A stretch of 64,000 nucleotides of DNA from Candidatus Trichorickettsia mobilis (GCF_034366785.1 NZ_CP112932.1:930001-994000), one strand, 5' to 3'. Positions 8,525 through 19,714 are shown, counted from the stretch's first letter. The notes: generated from the sequence alone by a model not told the origin. Numbers and translations: made by a program.

Positions 8525-10312
8525 TTAAAATGCTTGTCCAATACTAAAGTATAAATGAAAAGCGCTATCAATTTTACGACGTTTATTAAGTGGCATAGCG
8601 ACATCTAACCTAAGCGGTCCGAATCCGGTGTAGTATCTTAATCCGAGACCTGTGCCTACATATAGTTTGCCGCCAAATTTGGGGTAGGCCAGGTCAAAAA
8701 CATTACCGCTATCAATAAAAGCCACAAGACCAAAATCTTTATTCAGGCGCAACCTTAGCTCTGCCGATGTTTCTATCATTGAACGTCCACCTATGGGATC
8801 ATTTTTTTGATTTAAAGGCCCGGCCAGCTTATAGCCGTATCCACGAATTGAACTTGCCCCACCGGTATAAAATCTTTCCGTGGCGGGCATTTTAGGAGTT
8901 GCAATACCAAAAGTACTGCCGACTACCGCTCGCAAAGCAAGTACTGGTTCAAGCACAGTTTTTATTGGTAAGTAACCGGAACCAATAATAGCAGTTTTTA
9001 AAAATTTATTATTAAAACTAATAGTATCAATAAAGGGAGAAGCTTCACCCTTTACTACTATACCGCTTTTAGGATCGAGTATATTATCTCGGGTGTCATA
9101 TGCTAAATGGGTAGGAATAGAAAATAGTGCAAAATCTTTTTTTGCCTCTTCTTTAATTCGACTAAAACCATATTTACCTCCTGTTCCTGCTGTCCAGTGT
9201 GAAGATATTTTTCTCTCGAGTAATACAGCCAAAGAAACTCCCTGGCTAGTATAGGCTTTGTTATTCTGTTGCTCTAGGAGTGTATTGATTTTTAATGTTT
9301 GATTATCAATTAAAAAAAACGGTTTTTCAAATTGAGTATCAAGTTTTTTTTCGACTTTAGTTAGGCTAAGCATGCTGTTTACTTTTTCTCCTTGACCGAA
9401 GAAATTACGGTGCTCCCATCCGGCATTGATACCGACTCCCAAATCCGTGCTATAACTGGTTCCTGCTTTAACTGTACGATGCGCCCGTTCTTTTACTTTA
9501 AAAGTAATATTAACGGCAGCATCTGAACCGACTACAGGAGTAACAACTGGTTCCACCATCGTAAACAATCCGCTCTTTTGGATAGCAACTCTATAATCAT
9601 TGACTATTGATCGTCTAAAACAACTATGCTCTTTTACGGAAATTATTTTATGCATATATTCTGCATTTACTTTTTGTAATCCATCAAAACTTAATTTACT
9701 AATATACGCCGCTGTAGATGAGGCTTTAATGGTAAAAGCAAGGTCTACCACATGCAAAATATGATCTATAGTTACCTGGTGATTTACCTCTAGATTGAGT
9801 AAACAATTATTATTTTCTATAAAATCATAAAGCCTCTTTTGCTCTGCTAAAACTTGAGCGGCAACTACTGGCATGTCAGCAGTCAGTGTTAGCCATGTTA
9901 GTGGTGGTAAATGAAGTTTAGCTGCTTGCTTAGCTGTTGGTTCAAGCAACTCTATGCTAATTCTTCTAATAGTATATTGCTTTGCTGGAGTAATTTGAAA
10001 AATAATAGTAGGTCTGTCTGATTTCTCTGGATGTTTAATATCGATTGTTGCTGAATAATAGCCTAAGGACCATAATAGCTTGAGTAAAAATGACTTGCCT
10101 TCAGTTTCCCATAAAGCCATCTGATTAAAACTTGTAGTAATTTTAGCATTCTCATCAAGCTCTCGTTGATGAGCGGCTAGTATTTTATCCAATGGTAAAT
10201 TTCCAGTTTTAGCAATAATAAATGAAGGTAATTTACTTTTGTTAGCTCCTAGTATATTAAAACTATATAAAACATAGATGCATAAGAAGATTATTAAATA
10301 AATCTGACGCAT
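8525..10312 (-). CDS. tamA: TamA, Omp85-family outer-membrane barrel
   Basis: Outer-membrane component of the translocation and assembly module, pairing with TamB. 595 residues: a signal peptide at 1-22, POTRA domains up to about residue 270 and a 16-strand Omp85 barrel after that. The barrel carries the diagnostic GGASSIRGYGYKLAGP motif (the RGY/RGF element of strand-16 partner loop L6) and a C-terminal aromatic end (YFSIGQAF). Upstream of tamB on the same strand with no gap. The 43 bp to the divergent methyltransferase gene must hold both promoters. Confidence 0.92.
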   Translation of the reverse strand: MRQIYLIIFLCIYVLYSFNILGANKSKLPSFIIAKTGNLPLDKILAAHQRELDENAKITTSFNQMALWETEGKSFLLKLLWSLGYYSATIDIKHPEKSDRPTIIFQITPAKQYTIRRISIELLEPTAKQAAKLHLPPLTWLTLTADMPVVAAQVLAEQKRLYDFIENNNCLLNLEVNHQVTIDHILHVVDLAFTIKASSTAAYISKLSFDGLQKVNAEYMHKIISVKEHSCFRRSIVNDYRVAIQKSGLFTMVEPVVTPVVGSDAAVNITFKVKERAHRTVKAGTSYSTDLGVGINAGWEHRNFFGQGEKVNSMLSLTKVEKKLDTQFEKPFFLIDNQTLKINTLLEQQNNKAYTSQGVSLAVLLERKISSHWTAGTGGKYGFSRIKEEAKKDFALFSIPTHLAYDTRDNILDPKSGIVVKGEASPFIDTISFNNKFLKTAIIGSGYLPIKTVLEPVLALRAVVGSTFGIATPKMPATERFYTGGASSIRGYGYKLAGPLNQKNDPIGGRSMIETSAELRLRLNKDFGLVAFIDSGNVFDLAYPKFGGKLYVGTGLGLRYYTGFGPLRLDVAMPLNKRRKIDSAFHLYFSIGQAF

Positions 10313-10355
10313 GGTTTTTTAACTAAAATTTTGTTAAATAAGAGATTATATTGTT

Positions 10356-11645
10356 ATGGCTATTACCGAGCATGGAAAATGTAAAATTCTTTCGCTAAAT
10401 AACCAAGGTTTAGGAGTAGCCCAAACTGATTTAGGAACTGCTCTATTACCATATACGATCCCCGGTGAGATAGTTGAGTTTGAAAGACACCAATATCGTC
10501 GTGAATCAAACTGTATTCTCAAGGCAATTATAGAGCCTTCTGCGTATAGAGTGCAACCAGTTTGCAAGTATTTTGGTGTGTGTGGTGGTTGCTTACTACA
10601 GCATCTCAATGATGAAAATTATTATCAATTCAAATATGAAGTTATCAACCAAGCATTAAAAACTGCTAATATTCAAACCAATATCAACCCAATCATTACT
10701 ATACAAGCTGGCATGAGGCGTCGTGCTAACCTGGAAGCAATAAAGAAAAACGACCAGATTTTTTTAGGCTTTCATCGTTTCAGGTCGCACCAGATCATTA
10801 ATATTGATAGTTGTCCTGCACTGTTACCTAAATTATCAAACTTACTCACACCTCTTAAAGCAGTTTTAGCACAAATTCTAGAAAATAGACAAAAAGCTCA
10901 AATCTTCTTGACTGAGGCTAGCAACGGTACTGATATCACTCTTACTATTCAGGAACAATCATCACTCAACAGTCAACAACGGTTGATCTTATCAAATTTT
11001 GCCAAAGACCATGCTATCACCAGATTTATATTTCGTTACCGTAAACTGCTTGATATTATCCAGGAAATTACTCAACCTTATATTATTTTTGATTCCATAG
11101 CAGTAAAAATAGATGCTTATGGTTTCTTGCAGTCTAACTTCTCATCTGATAAAATTTTGGCTGATCTAGTGTTGGACTTTTTTATGCCGACTAATTGTAA
11201 AAAACAAAATATGGTTGTAGCCGATTTATTTTGTGGTCGCGGCACTTATACTATACCATTAGCTCGTCATTTTAAGGTCGACGGTTTTGAATCAGATCAC
11301 GCTGCCATATCTGCCTTGAGTGAAGCAATATTAAATACTGATCGCCAGATAAATTTAGTAAAACGTGATTTATTCGCCTTACCGTTAACTGTACAGGAAT
11401 TAAATTCATATAATGCTGTGGTTATTAATCCGCCTCGAGCTGGTGCTGAAGATCAATGTCATCAACTTAAAACTAGTACTATTACTAAAATATGCTATAT
11501 TTCATGCAATCCAGAAACTTTTGCCAGAGATGCGCAAATTCTATGCTCAGGTAATAATTACCAGTTAAATGAAGTAACGCCAGTCGATCAATTCTACTGG
11601 AGTCCACATCTAGAAGTAGTTGGATTTTTTCAACGCATAGCTTAA
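10356..11645 (+). CDS. RNA uracil-5 methyltransferase, RlmD/TrmA family
   Basis: SAM-dependent enzyme that makes 5-methyluridine in 23S rRNA (RlmD/RlmC) or tRNA. 429 residues. An N-terminal TRAM-like domain (1-55) is followed by an Fe-S cysteine set (CKYFGVCGGCLLQH, residues ~69-82), with a fourth Cys (DSCPALL, ~144). The C-terminal Rossmann domain has DLFCGRGTYTIPLA for SAM, INPPRAGAEDQC, and the catalytic cysteine motif ISCNPETFARDA. The Fe-S cysteines favour the RlmD/RlmC type over TrmA, but which uridine is modified cannot be told from the sequence. Confidence 0.88.
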   Translation: MAITEHGKCKILSLNNQGLGVAQTDLGTALLPYTIPGEIVEFERHQYRRESNCILKAIIEPSAYRVQPVCKYFGVCGGCLLQHLNDENYYQFKYEVINQALKTANIQTNINPIITIQAGMRRRANLEAIKKNDQIFLGFHRFRSHQIINIDSCPALLPKLSNLLTPLKAVLAQILENRQKAQIFLTEASNGTDITLTIQEQSSLNSQQRLILSNFAKDHAITRFIFRYRKLLDIIQEITQPYIIFDSIAVKIDAYGFLQSNFSSDKILADLVLDFFMPTNCKKQNMVVADLFCGRGTYTIPLARHFKVDGFESDHAAISALSEAILNTDRQINLVKRDLFALPLTVQELNSYNAVVINPPRAGAEDQCHQLKTSTITKICYISCNPETFARDAQILCSGNNYQLNEVTPVDQFYWSPHLEVVGFFQRIA

Positions 11646-11685
11646 TAAAAATATAATTAATAAAAATTTAAAGAGTTTTCTTATC

Positions 11686-13506
11686 ATGTATGATATTCGT
11701 AATATTGCCATCATTGCCCACGTTGATCACGGTAAAACTACTCTGATTAATAGTATGCTAAAGCAAAGTGGCACTTTTAGAGCTAATCAAGAAGTAGCAG
11801 ATTGTGCTATGGATTCTAATGCTTTGGAGCGTGAACGCGGCATTACTATTTTAGCAAAATGCACTTCAATTATATGGAACGATCATCATATAAATATTGT
11901 TGACACCCCAGGGCATGCTGATTTCGGTGGTGAGGTTGAACGTATTTTAAGCATGGTTGATGGTGTAGTCTTGTTAGTTGATGCTTCTGAGGGGCCAATG
12001 CCACAAACAAAATTTGTGTTGTCCAAAGCTCTAAAACTTGGCTTGCGTCCTATCGTGCTGATTAATAAAATTGATCGTGCCGATCGCCGAATTAATGAAG
12101 TAGTAGATGAAGTATTTGAATTATTTATGGCGCTTGATGCTACTGATACCCAGCTTGATTTTCCAATTATTTATGCTTCAGGTCGTGCAGGTTTTGCTAT
12201 GCGTAATTTAGAGGATAATGGTAAAGATATTATTCCTCTTTTTGAATTAATTCTGGCGCATGTTCCTCCTCCTCGCGGCAATGTTGACGCTCCTTTTTCC
12301 ATGCTTATTACCACTCGTGAATATAATGCTTATTTGGGGCGTATTCTCACTGGACGTATACATAGTGGTTCAGTGAAAGTAAACCAGGCTGTTAAAGTAT
12401 TAAACCGTGAAAATAATTTATTAGAGAATGGTCGAATTAGCAAAATATTAACTTTCGCCGGTTTAGAGAGAGTAGCTATAGAGACAGCTAGCTGTGGAGA
12501 TATTGTTGCCATTGCTGGGATTGGTAATGCTACTGTTGGTGATACTGTTTGTGCTCCAGAAATTAGTGAGGCACTACCATCACTGCCCATAGATCCACCA
12601 ACATTAGAAATGATGTTTTCGATAAATGACTCACCTCTTGCTGGGCTTGAAGGTTCAAAACTGACCTCACGAGTTTTAGGTGAAAGGCTTGCACGTGAAA
12701 TAGAGGGTAATGTTGCTATTCGAGTTACCGAAAGCCCAAACAAGGATTCATTCTCCGTTGCCGGACGTGGTGAATTGCAATTAGGTATTCTGATTGAAAC
12801 TATGCGTCGTGAAGGATTTGAATTATCAATCAGTCGTCCACGAGTATTATTTAAAACCGATGAGCAGGATAAGCGTTTGGAACCAATTGAAGAAATTCAA
12901 ATTGATGTTGATGATGAATTTGTTGGGGTTGTCGTTAAATCACTTAGTTTGCGCAAAGCCGAAATGACTGATATGCGACCTTCCGGTAGTGGTAAGACAC
13001 GCATAATATTCTTAGGTCCATCGCGTGGTTTGATTGGCTATCATGGTCAATTTCTTACTGAGACTCGTGGCACTGGGATCATGAACCGCAGTTTCTATAA
13101 TTACGCTCCTTATCGTGGTGCTATAGAAGGACGTCGTAACGGAGTATTAATTTCTAATGAAGACGGGGTAGCTTCTGCTTATGCATTATGGAATCTGGAA
13201 GATCGTGGCAAAATGTTCATTTCTCCTTCCGTGCAAGTTTATCAAGGAATGATTATTGGTGAGCATAGTCGTGATAATGATCTTGAAGTTAATCCGATTA
13301 AAGCCAAACAATTATCTAATGTCCGTGCCGCTGGCAAAGATGAAGCTATACGTCTTACCCCACCAGTACTAATGACCCTTGAACAAGCAATTAGCTATAT
13401 TGAAGATGACGAACTGGTTGAGGTCACGCCAAAGTCCATTCGTTTGCGTAAGGCAATCTTAAACCCCAATGAGCGTAAAAGAGCGAGCAAACGTAGTGAG
13501 AGCTAG
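11686..13506 (+). CDS. typA: Ribosome-associated GTPase TypA/BipA
   Basis: Translational GTPase of the EF-G superfamily that acts in 50S assembly and stress adaptation. 606 residues, full length. G motifs are intact: AHVDHGKTTL (G1), RERGITI (G2), DTPGHADFGGEV (G3), NKIDR (G4). After the G domain come the beta-barrel, two EF-G-like alpha/beta domains and the BipA-specific C-terminal domain, with a basic tail. It follows the methyltransferase gene after 40 bp and may be co-transcribed. Confidence 0.97.
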   Translation: MYDIRNIAIIAHVDHGKTTLINSMLKQSGTFRANQEVADCAMDSNALERERGITILAKCTSIIWNDHHINIVDTPGHADFGGEVERILSMVDGVVLLVDASEGPMPQTKFVLSKALKLGLRPIVLINKIDRADRRINEVVDEVFELFMALDATDTQLDFPIIYASGRAGFAMRNLEDNGKDIIPLFELILAHVPPPRGNVDAPFSMLITTREYNAYLGRILTGRIHSGSVKVNQAVKVLNRENNLLENGRISKILTFAGLERVAIETASCGDIVAIAGIGNATVGDTVCAPEISEALPSLPIDPPTLEMMFSINDSPLAGLEGSKLTSRVLGERLAREIEGNVAIRVTESPNKDSFSVAGRGELQLGILIETMRREGFELSISRPRVLFKTDEQDKRLEPIEEIQIDVDDEFVGVVVKSLSLRKAEMTDMRPSGSGKTRIIFLGPSRGLIGYHGQFLTETRGTGIMNRSFYNYAPYRGAIEGRRNGVLISNEDGVASAYALWNLEDRGKMFISPSVQVYQGMIIGEHSRDNDLEVNPIKAKQLSNVRAAGKDEAIRLTPPVLMTLEQAISYIEDDELVEVTPKSIRLRKAILNPNERKRASKRSES

Positions 13507-13648
13507 AAATTTCTGAAGTATTTGGACAGTTGTTAGTGGGTCAGAAGATAGATTTTTATCGTAATACAAATAGCTTGTTGGTAACAATTATATTTACGAA
13601 TCTGGTATAACAAAGCTATACTAGATTTATTAAATAGAGATACATAGC

Positions 13649-14269
13649 ATGCGCATAATAATAAGTTTTTTTTGTATCATCATATATATTACAGATAGTT
13701 TAGCCATAAATGATAGAGTATATCCTAATAAGCTGAATAGTTGTACTGTAACTGAAGCTGCAATCAATGATTATGAACCAGAAAAATTCGGTGCCACAAA
13801 TAATTTGCTGAGAAGCACAGGAGGACAACCAATTTTTTGTGGTACAAAGATTATTATTAAAGGTAGAGTATTAGATGAAAATTGTGTACCAATATCTGAT
13901 GCAAAAATATATTTATGGCAAGTTGGTTGCGATGGTAAATATCCTTATCAACCGTTACGTAATAGGATTGATCAAAATTTATTAAATTTAGATAACGGCT
14001 CTAGTTTCACTGGATCAGGTACGGCTACTAGTAATAATCAAGGAGAATTTGTTTTTATTACCATATACCCTCCTGCTTTAAAATCTGAAAAAGCGCATTT
14101 AAATTTTAGGGTACAACATCGTAATTTGGGGGTATTACAAACAAAATTTTACTTATCTAATGAACATATTATAGAAGAAATAGATAATAATGACCCACTA
14201 CTTGAAGGTAACACCAGAATCTATGGCTTTGAAGTGGTAGTACCAGGAGAAACAACAAAAAGATATTAG
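13649..14269 (+). CDS. Secreted intradiol-dioxygenase-like protein, iron site degenerate
   Basis: 206 residues with a signal peptide (1-19, cleaved after DSLA). The body matches the intradiol ring-cleavage dioxygenase (protocatechuate 3,4-dioxygenase) fold: GTKIIIKGRVLDENCVPISD, the YLWQVGCDGKYPY segment, a GEFVFITIYPP strand and a C-terminal TKFYL. In active enzymes iron is held by two Tyr and two His. Here the first Tyr (GKY) remains, but the second Tyr position after TI.P reads PPALKS, and the usual HIH/HVH pair reads HLN, so the second His is Asn. It is probably not an active dioxygenase. Homologues annotated as protocatechuate dioxygenase occur in Rickettsia; their role is not known to me. 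Confidence 0.75.
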   Translation: MRIIISFFCIIIYITDSLAINDRVYPNKLNSCTVTEAAINDYEPEKFGATNNLLRSTGGQPIFCGTKIIIKGRVLDENCVPISDAKIYLWQVGCDGKYPYQPLRNRIDQNLLNLDNGSSFTGSGTATSNNQGEFVFITIYPPALKSEKAHLNFRVQHRNLGVLQTKFYLSNEHIIEEIDNNDPLLEGNTRIYGFEVVVPGETTKRY

Positions 14270-14766
14270 AGCCTCTCTCACAATCTCAATTTCTGAATGG
14301 TAAAAGAATTTCCAGAAATAAAGTATTTTCACTGCTGTTTTGAGGAAAAAACTACCAGGTGCTGGTTCTTTGGTTTAAAGTTACACTTGCTGATTAGGCA
14401 TTGCGTACATAATAGTAAAAAAGATATTGTAATATACCTATTTTTTATATATAATGATGTAAAGTATGTAAAGTTGGCTCGTAGTTAATAGTTAATGCAA
14501 GTTGCCAATTAAAATTATCAGAAGCTCCTTCAAGCAAGAAGGCTGGACTTACTTCTGTGGTTTTAACAAAATTTTTAATTGGTAACTGGTGGTAGTTAGT
14601 GTAATTTTAAACAATTAATATTTAATCTTAATGCAAAGCTTTTTGTATTTCACATTTCTTAATTCTTCTATTATTATTGGCGGCTAGCCGCCATCATCTT
14701 TTTTTCTATTTATTTATACCCATCAAAATTTTGTACACAATACCTAAGAAATTTAAGGATAATTTT
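14270..14766. other. Non-coding 497 bp before the MFS transporter
   Basis: It begins with GAGCCTCTCTCACAATCTCAATTTCTGAAT, a remnant resembling the end of the TAGACC-ended element found whole at 60413-60468. A 63-residue open frame at 14297-14488 has no family resemblance and a Cys/Phe-rich composition typical of chance. The last 13 bp carry the AAGGA ribosome site of the transporter. Confidence 0.55.
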
Positions 14767-16023
14767 ATGTTTTACAATAAACAACAAGGTATTTTGCCTT
14801 TTGTAATGTGGTTGTTTCCACTAAGTTTTTTTACCTATCAATTTATATTGCGCCTATGGCCAGGTTTAATGATGCAACAGATTATGCAGCAATTTATGAT
14901 TGATGCTACAGAGTTTGGTTTGCTCGCTTCTTGCTATTATTACGGCTATGCTGCTATGCAAATTCCAGTAGCGATGGCTTTGGATCGTTATTCACCAAGA
15001 TATGTAGTGTTTTTAAGCGCATTAGTCTGCGGCATTGCTGCCGCTACACTGAGTTATACAGAAAACTGGTATATTGCTCTTATTAGTCGTTGTTGTATTG
15101 GAGCTGGTTCTGCTGTTGGATTTTTAGGAACTTCAAAAGTAGTATCACAATGGTTTAGCCAAGAACAATATGCACGAATGATTGGCTTTACTTTTACTAT
15201 AGGTTTAATGGGAGCAATATATGGTGGTAAGCCAGTGAGTATAATGGTTATGTCTTTAGGTTGGTATAAAGTAAGTATTATCTTGTCTTCAGTAGCGGTA
15301 ATCATTGGTATATTAACATATTTATTCTTACGAGCACCAACTACAGATACTAATTTAACGGAGATCACAGCGGTATTACAAATTCGTGATTTTAGAAAAC
15401 TCATTAATTCTCCAGTCATGTGGATTCTAGCTATTGCCAATTTATTAATGGTGGGGTCATTAGAGGGTTTTGCCGATGTTTGGGGAGTACCATATTTAAT
15501 GACTACATATCATATCGCCAAAGGTGATGCAGCAGAATTAATATCGTTTATCTTTTTAGGAATGCTTGTTGGTGGCCCAGTGCTGGCGTTATGTGCTAAA
15601 AAATTAGGTAATTATTTAGTAATTAGTTTATGTGGTATGATTATGGCCATCATATTTGCTCAATTATTATGGTTAAGTAATAGTGAGATTAGTCTTTTAT
15701 TATTAAGATGCCTGTTTGTCATTATAGGAATAATGTGTTGTTATCAGGTATTAATTTTTGCTATCGGTTGTGAATTGGTTGAAGCGAAGCTTCTGGGTGT
15801 TACTGTAGCGTTCTTGAATTGTATTAATATGTTAGGTGGAGTATTTTTTCATACTTCAATCGGTTTTATTATGGATTTATTTTGGACCGGTAAGATGCAG
15901 GATGATCTTCGTATTTATAGTGTAGAGTCATACTCTTATGCATTGAGTATTATTCCACTTTGTGCATTAATAGGAGCAAGTATGGTTCTGTTGGTTAGAG
16001 TGATAATAGCCAAAAGAAAATAA
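14767..16023 (+). CDS. Major facilitator superfamily transporter
   Basis: Inner-membrane secondary transporter with twelve predicted helices in 418 residues. The ATG at 14767 is chosen over an upstream TTG (14677) because AAGGA lies 8 bp before it and MFS proteins begin directly with helix 1. The loop 2-3 signature appears as DRYSPRYVV, and GTSKVVSQWF follows helix 4. Many Rickettsiales MFS proteins import host metabolites (for example amino acids or betaine), but the substrate cannot be read here. It stands alone, followed by a 145-bp palindromic element. Confidence 0.85.
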   Translation: MFYNKQQGILPFVMWLFPLSFFTYQFILRLWPGLMMQQIMQQFMIDATEFGLLASCYYYGYAAMQIPVAMALDRYSPRYVVFLSALVCGIAAATLSYTENWYIALISRCCIGAGSAVGFLGTSKVVSQWFSQEQYARMIGFTFTIGLMGAIYGGKPVSIMVMSLGWYKVSIILSSVAVIIGILTYLFLRAPTTDTNLTEITAVLQIRDFRKLINSPVMWILAIANLLMVGSLEGFADVWGVPYLMTTYHIAKGDAAELISFIFLGMLVGGPVLALCAKKLGNYLVISLCGMIMAIIFAQLLWLSNSEISLLLLRCLFVIIGIMCCYQVLIFAIGCELVEAKLLGVTVAFLNCINMLGGVFFHTSIGFIMDLFWTGKMQDDLRIYSVESYSYALSIIPLCALIGASMVLLVRVIIAKRK

Positions 16024-16035
16024 GATATTTTATAA

Positions 16036-16180
16036 TAAGCCTCTTCGGAAACTTATCTTCGCGGTAATTTTGTTCACTCAAAACTTGTCTCCGCTCCGCA
16101 ACAAAAAGAGACTGCTTGCGGTGCTCGCCTTCGTTTTTTCTAAAAATTCCTCTCTTACATGCAGTTTCCGAAGAGGTCTA
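16036..16180. repeat. 145-bp palindromic element (copy 1 of a pair with 42675-42819)
   Basis: Inverted ends AAGCCTCTTCGGAAACT and AGTTTCCGAAGAGGTCT. The interior (GGTAATTTTGTT, TTTTTTCTAAAAATTCCTCT) is nearly the same as in the copy at 42675-42819, also 145 bp, but the outer 15-20 bp of both arms differ between the copies in a paired way, so each copy keeps its own perfect stem. It lies between the convergent ends of the MFS gene and dnaE. Confidence 0.85.
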
Positions 16181-16255
16181 ATGAAGATAGAGAACTCAAG
16201 CAAGGCAGTTAGAATCATCTCTTTTTCTTTAACGATTATATGGTGACGGTGACAG

Positions 16256-19200
16256 TCAACCTTCAGGATGATTTAGTTTATTAAACTCAAATTGCTTCAA
16301 AGTCAGTAAATTATCGGTATTTAAATAAAAATTTCCTGGTAACTCAATTTTGGCCATAAAACACTCGTTAACTTGTAAGAACAAACAAATTTCTGCATTA
16401 GTTTGGTCAGCATTATCAGCAATTTTTAGTATATCTATAATTTCACTTAATTCTGAATAATTTCTAGAATAAAGCTTTAGATTAAATTTGGTATTACTGA
16501 CAAGATCATTTAGGGCTATAAAATGTTTTGCTGTCAATTTAATGCCGCCATCGTCTTTGAAAACATCACAGCTGACCACTACCAGTGTTTGTAGTTCTAA
16601 CAACTGAATATTATTTTTTATAACTTCTTCATTATAGATAGTTATATCAAAAATGCTAAACTGATCTGATAATTGTAAGCTAATAAACCTACCGCGTGCA
16701 GACATCCTGGAATCTTTCTTTTGTAGGACGCCAGCAATTTGAATTTGACTAATTCCCTGAGGCAAAGAATGTAGAGTATCTGAATTATAGATACTATTCT
16801 GCTGCAATATATCATAATATTCTGATAATGGGTGGTATCTTGTAAATAATCCTAATACTTCAAATTCTTGAAACGATAAAGCGCTAGCAGTTAACATTGA
16901 TGCTTCTTGAAGAATATAGCTATTACTATGATCAGCTTTCAGCAAACTAAATTGATTAGTTACCTTTTCCTGGTGATAAGATACTGCATACCCCATCAAT
17001 TTTGAAATACTAGATAGTAATTGATTACGATTTGGATGGAGTAGGTCAAAGCAACCAGCTTTAATAAGGTTTTCCAGCAAACGACGATTAAGTAATTTAG
17101 GCTCTATTCGTTCTACAAAATCAATAATATTTTTAAAAGCACCGTTTTTTGCTCTTTCATTACTTAACATTTCGCCGAAAGATGGAGGTACATTCTTAAT
17201 TGCACCCAGTGCGTATATTATGGTTTTTTCCTCTGAGATAGCAAAATAACCACGAGCAACATTAATATCTGGGGGAATAACTTTGATTTGGTTGTTTTTG
17301 GCCTCTTGAATAAATAAATTAATTTTATCAAAATTATCAAGCTCAAGATTTAAACAGGTTACTAAAAATTCTAAGGTGAAATTAGCTTTTAAATAGGCTG
17401 TTTGATAAGAAATTACTGCATAAGCAGAAGCATGAGCTTTATTAAAACCATAACCGGCAAATTTGGCTACAGTTGCAAAAATTGATTTTGCATGTTCAAT
17501 TGCTATGCCTTTTGCATGCGCCCCATTGATAAAAATTTCTTCCTGAGCCTGCATTTCTTTTTTGACTTTCTTACCCATGGCTTTACGTAATAAGTCTGCA
17601 GCTCCAAGGCTATATCCAGCAAGAGTCTTAGCAATTTCTAACACCTGTTCCTGGTATATAATTACGCCGTAAGTATATTCTAGAATAGGTTTTAACAATG
17701 GGTGTAAATAATCAGGTTGCTGTTTACCGTGTTTACAAGCTATATAGGTCGGGATATTTTCCATTGGTCCTGGGCGATATAATGAGCCAAGAGCAATTAA
17801 ATCTCCAATACAATCAGGCTGCAGGCGTTTTAAAGTATCTTTCATGCCAATACTTTCAAACTGAAACACTCCAGTACCGGCTCCTGTAGATAACATTTGA
17901 TAAGTCTTGTGATCATCAAATGGAATATGATCTAAATTTATCTCGGTACCACGAGTTCTCAATAATTCTAGACATTTAGCAATTACGGTAAGAGTTTGTA
18001 GTCCTAAAAAATCAAACTTCATTAATCCGGCTAAATCTGCATATTTCATTGAATATTGCACTATTAGCATATTAGAATTAAGATCTTGATATAGTGGTAC
18101 TAATTCTATTAAATCAATCCCAGCAATAACTACTCCGGCTGCATGCACTGATGTATGGCGATGTAATCCTTCTAAAACTAGTGCAGTAGACAATACTTGC
18201 TTGATTACTTCTTCTTCGCCTGTTAAGTTATATAACCCATTGCCACTTGCTGCAGCTTTTAATTCCGCAACTGATGCAATCGCTGCTTCCAATGTTACCG
18301 GATTTACTGCATTAAACGGCACCAACTCAGTTAAATAATCAGCATATCTATACGCTAACCCCAGAACCCTGGCAACATCTTTGATTACTGCCTTAGCTTG
18401 CATTTTACCAAAGGTAATAATCTGTCCTACTCGATTATCTCCATATTTAGTACGTACATAATTTATGACTTCTTCACGTCGCTCCTGACAGAAATCAATA
18501 TCAAAATCGGGCATTGAAATTCGTTCAGGATTTAAAAAACGCTCAAATAGCAAACCAAATTTTATTGGATCAAGATCCGTGATTAACAAACTCCAGGCTA
18601 CTATTGATCCTACTCCAGATCCCCTACCTGGCCCTACGGCAATTCCTTGTTCTTTACTCCATTTAATAAAATCAGCTACGATCAAAAAATAGCCGGCAAA
18701 GTTCATTCGACAAATAATATCCAGCTCATATTCTAAGCGCTCGTGATACTGCTTCCTGATCTCATCACTCTTATTTTTTGCAGGACTTTCATATTGTAAT
18801 TTTATTGCTAATCTTGAATTTAAGCCTAGGATAGCTTCCTGACGTAATATATCAACTTCTGCAATATCTTGATTAGTGCTGAAACTGGGTAACATTGGAG
18901 AGCGAGTTTCTGCCATAAAATAACAGCGTTTAGCTAAACAAACTGTATTTTCTATTGCCGATGGTAAATCTGCAAATAATGCAATCATCTCAGCTTTTGA
19001 TTTGAAATAGCACTGATTACTAACTCTCTTGCGGTGATCATGATCTTTAGTGACTCCACCGGCGATACAAAGCATAACGTCATGAGCGTCATGCATTTCG
19101 ATATTAGCAAATAATACATTGTTAGTGGCAAGCAAGGGTATGCCAAGATCGGCAGCAATTTTAATATAACTGGCTTCGATTCTGCGTTCTTTTTCGAGAT

Positions 19201-19714
19201 GATGACGCATAAGCTCAAAATAAAAGCGATCACCAAAAATGTTCTGTAATTGACTTGCCCAACTAATAGCTTGATGTAAGTCATCGTTAAGTAAATTTTT
19301 ACCAATAACACCTTCGGTATAACAGGACAAGGCAATAATACCGTCACTATATTCAACTAAATTATCAAGCGTAATATGATTACAAATTTTACGTTCATTC
19401 TTAATGAAACTATAACTAACTAATTTTAATAAATTGCGATAACCAACATCATCTTTAGCGATTAATAAAATTTCTGCAAATTGATTTTCTACAATAGCTA
19501 AATTAAGGATGGCGCCATGTATTGGCTGAAGACCATGGCTACTTGCGCTGATTGCAAACTCCAGTGAACCAAACAAATTACCGCGATCGGCCAAACAAAG
19601 TGCCGGCATGGCAGCAGCTTTAGCCAGGTTAACAATGTTGTCTATAGTCAGCGCACTTTCTAGCATTGAATAAGAGCTTTGTACTCTGAAGTGGACGAAC
19701 GGCTCAATCGCCAT
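16256..19714 (-). CDS. dnaE: DNA polymerase III alpha subunit
   Basis: Replicative polymerase catalytic subunit. 1152 residues, usual DnaE length. The N-terminal PHP domain starts at [14 protein letters not shown]. The polymerase core has [14 protein letters not shown], the catalytic aspartates in PDFDIDF and a third in [11 protein letters not shown]. Helix-hairpin-helix, OB and tau-binding regions follow. The start overlaps the end of ugd by 11 bp, so the two are probably translated from one transcript. The dnaE-ugd neighbourhood is also found in Rickettsia. Confidence 0.97.
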   Translation of the reverse strand: MAIEPFVHFRVQSSYSMLESALTIDNIVNLAKAAAMPALCLADRGNLFGSLEFAISASSHGLQPIHGAILNLAIVENQFAEILLIAKDDVGYRNLLKLVSYSFIKNERKICNHITLDNLVEYSDGIIALSCYTEGVIGKNLLNDDLHQAISWASQLQNIFGDRFYFELMRHHLEKERRIEASYIKIAADLGIPLLATNNVLFANIEMHDAHDVMLCIAGGVTKDHDHRKRVSNQCYFKSKAEMIALFADLPSAIENTVCLAKRCYFMAETRSPMLPSFSTNQDIAEVDILRQEAILGLNSRLAIKLQYESPAKNKSDEIRKQYHERLEYELDIICRMNFAGYFLIVADFIKWSKEQGIAVGPGRGSGVGSIVAWSLLITDLDPIKFGLLFERFLNPERISMPDFDIDFCQERREEVINYVRTKYGDNRVGQIITFGKMQAKAVIKDVARVLGLAYRYADYLTELVPFNAVNPVTLEAAIASVAELKAAASGNGLYNLTGEEEVIKQVLSTALVLEGLHRHTSVHAAGVVIAGIDLIELVPLYQDLNSNMLIVQYSMKYADLAGLMKFDFLGLQTLTVIAKCLELLRTRGTEINLDHIPFDDHKTYQMLSTGAGTGVFQFESIGMKDTLKRLQPDCIGDLIALGSLYRPGPMENIPTYIACKHGKQQPDYLHPLLKPILEYTYGVIIYQEQVLEIAKTLAGYSLGAADLLRKAMGKKVKKEMQAQEEIFINGAHAKGIAIEHAKSIFATVAKFAGYGFNKAHASAYAVISYQTAYLKANFTLEFLVTCLNLELDNFDKINLFIQEAKNNQIKVIPPDINVARGYFAISEEKTIIYALGAIKNVPPSFGEMLSNERAKNGAFKNIIDFVERIEPKLLNRRLLENLIKAGCFDLLHPNRNQLLSSISKLMGYAVSYHQEKVTNQFSLLKADHSNSYILQEASMLTASALSFQEFEVLGLFTRYHPLSEYYDILQQNSIYNSDTLHSLPQGISQIQIAGVLQKKDSRMSARGRFISLQLSDQFSIFDITIYNEEVIKNNIQLLELQTLVVVSCDVFKDDGGIKLTAKHFIALNDLVSNTKFNLKLYSRNYSELSEIIDILKIADNADQTNAEICLFLQVNECFMAKIELPGNFYLNTDNLLTLKQFEFNKLNHPEG

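Noticed and set aside
14297-14488. 63-residue open frame after the dioxygenase-like gene
   Set aside because: Composition (many Cys, Phe and His), no family match and no ribosome site; it begins in a repeat remnant.
14677-14766. N-terminal extension of the MFS transporter from the TTG at 14677
   Set aside because: A good AAGGA site lies just before ATG 14767, and the upstream residues do not resemble MFS proteins.
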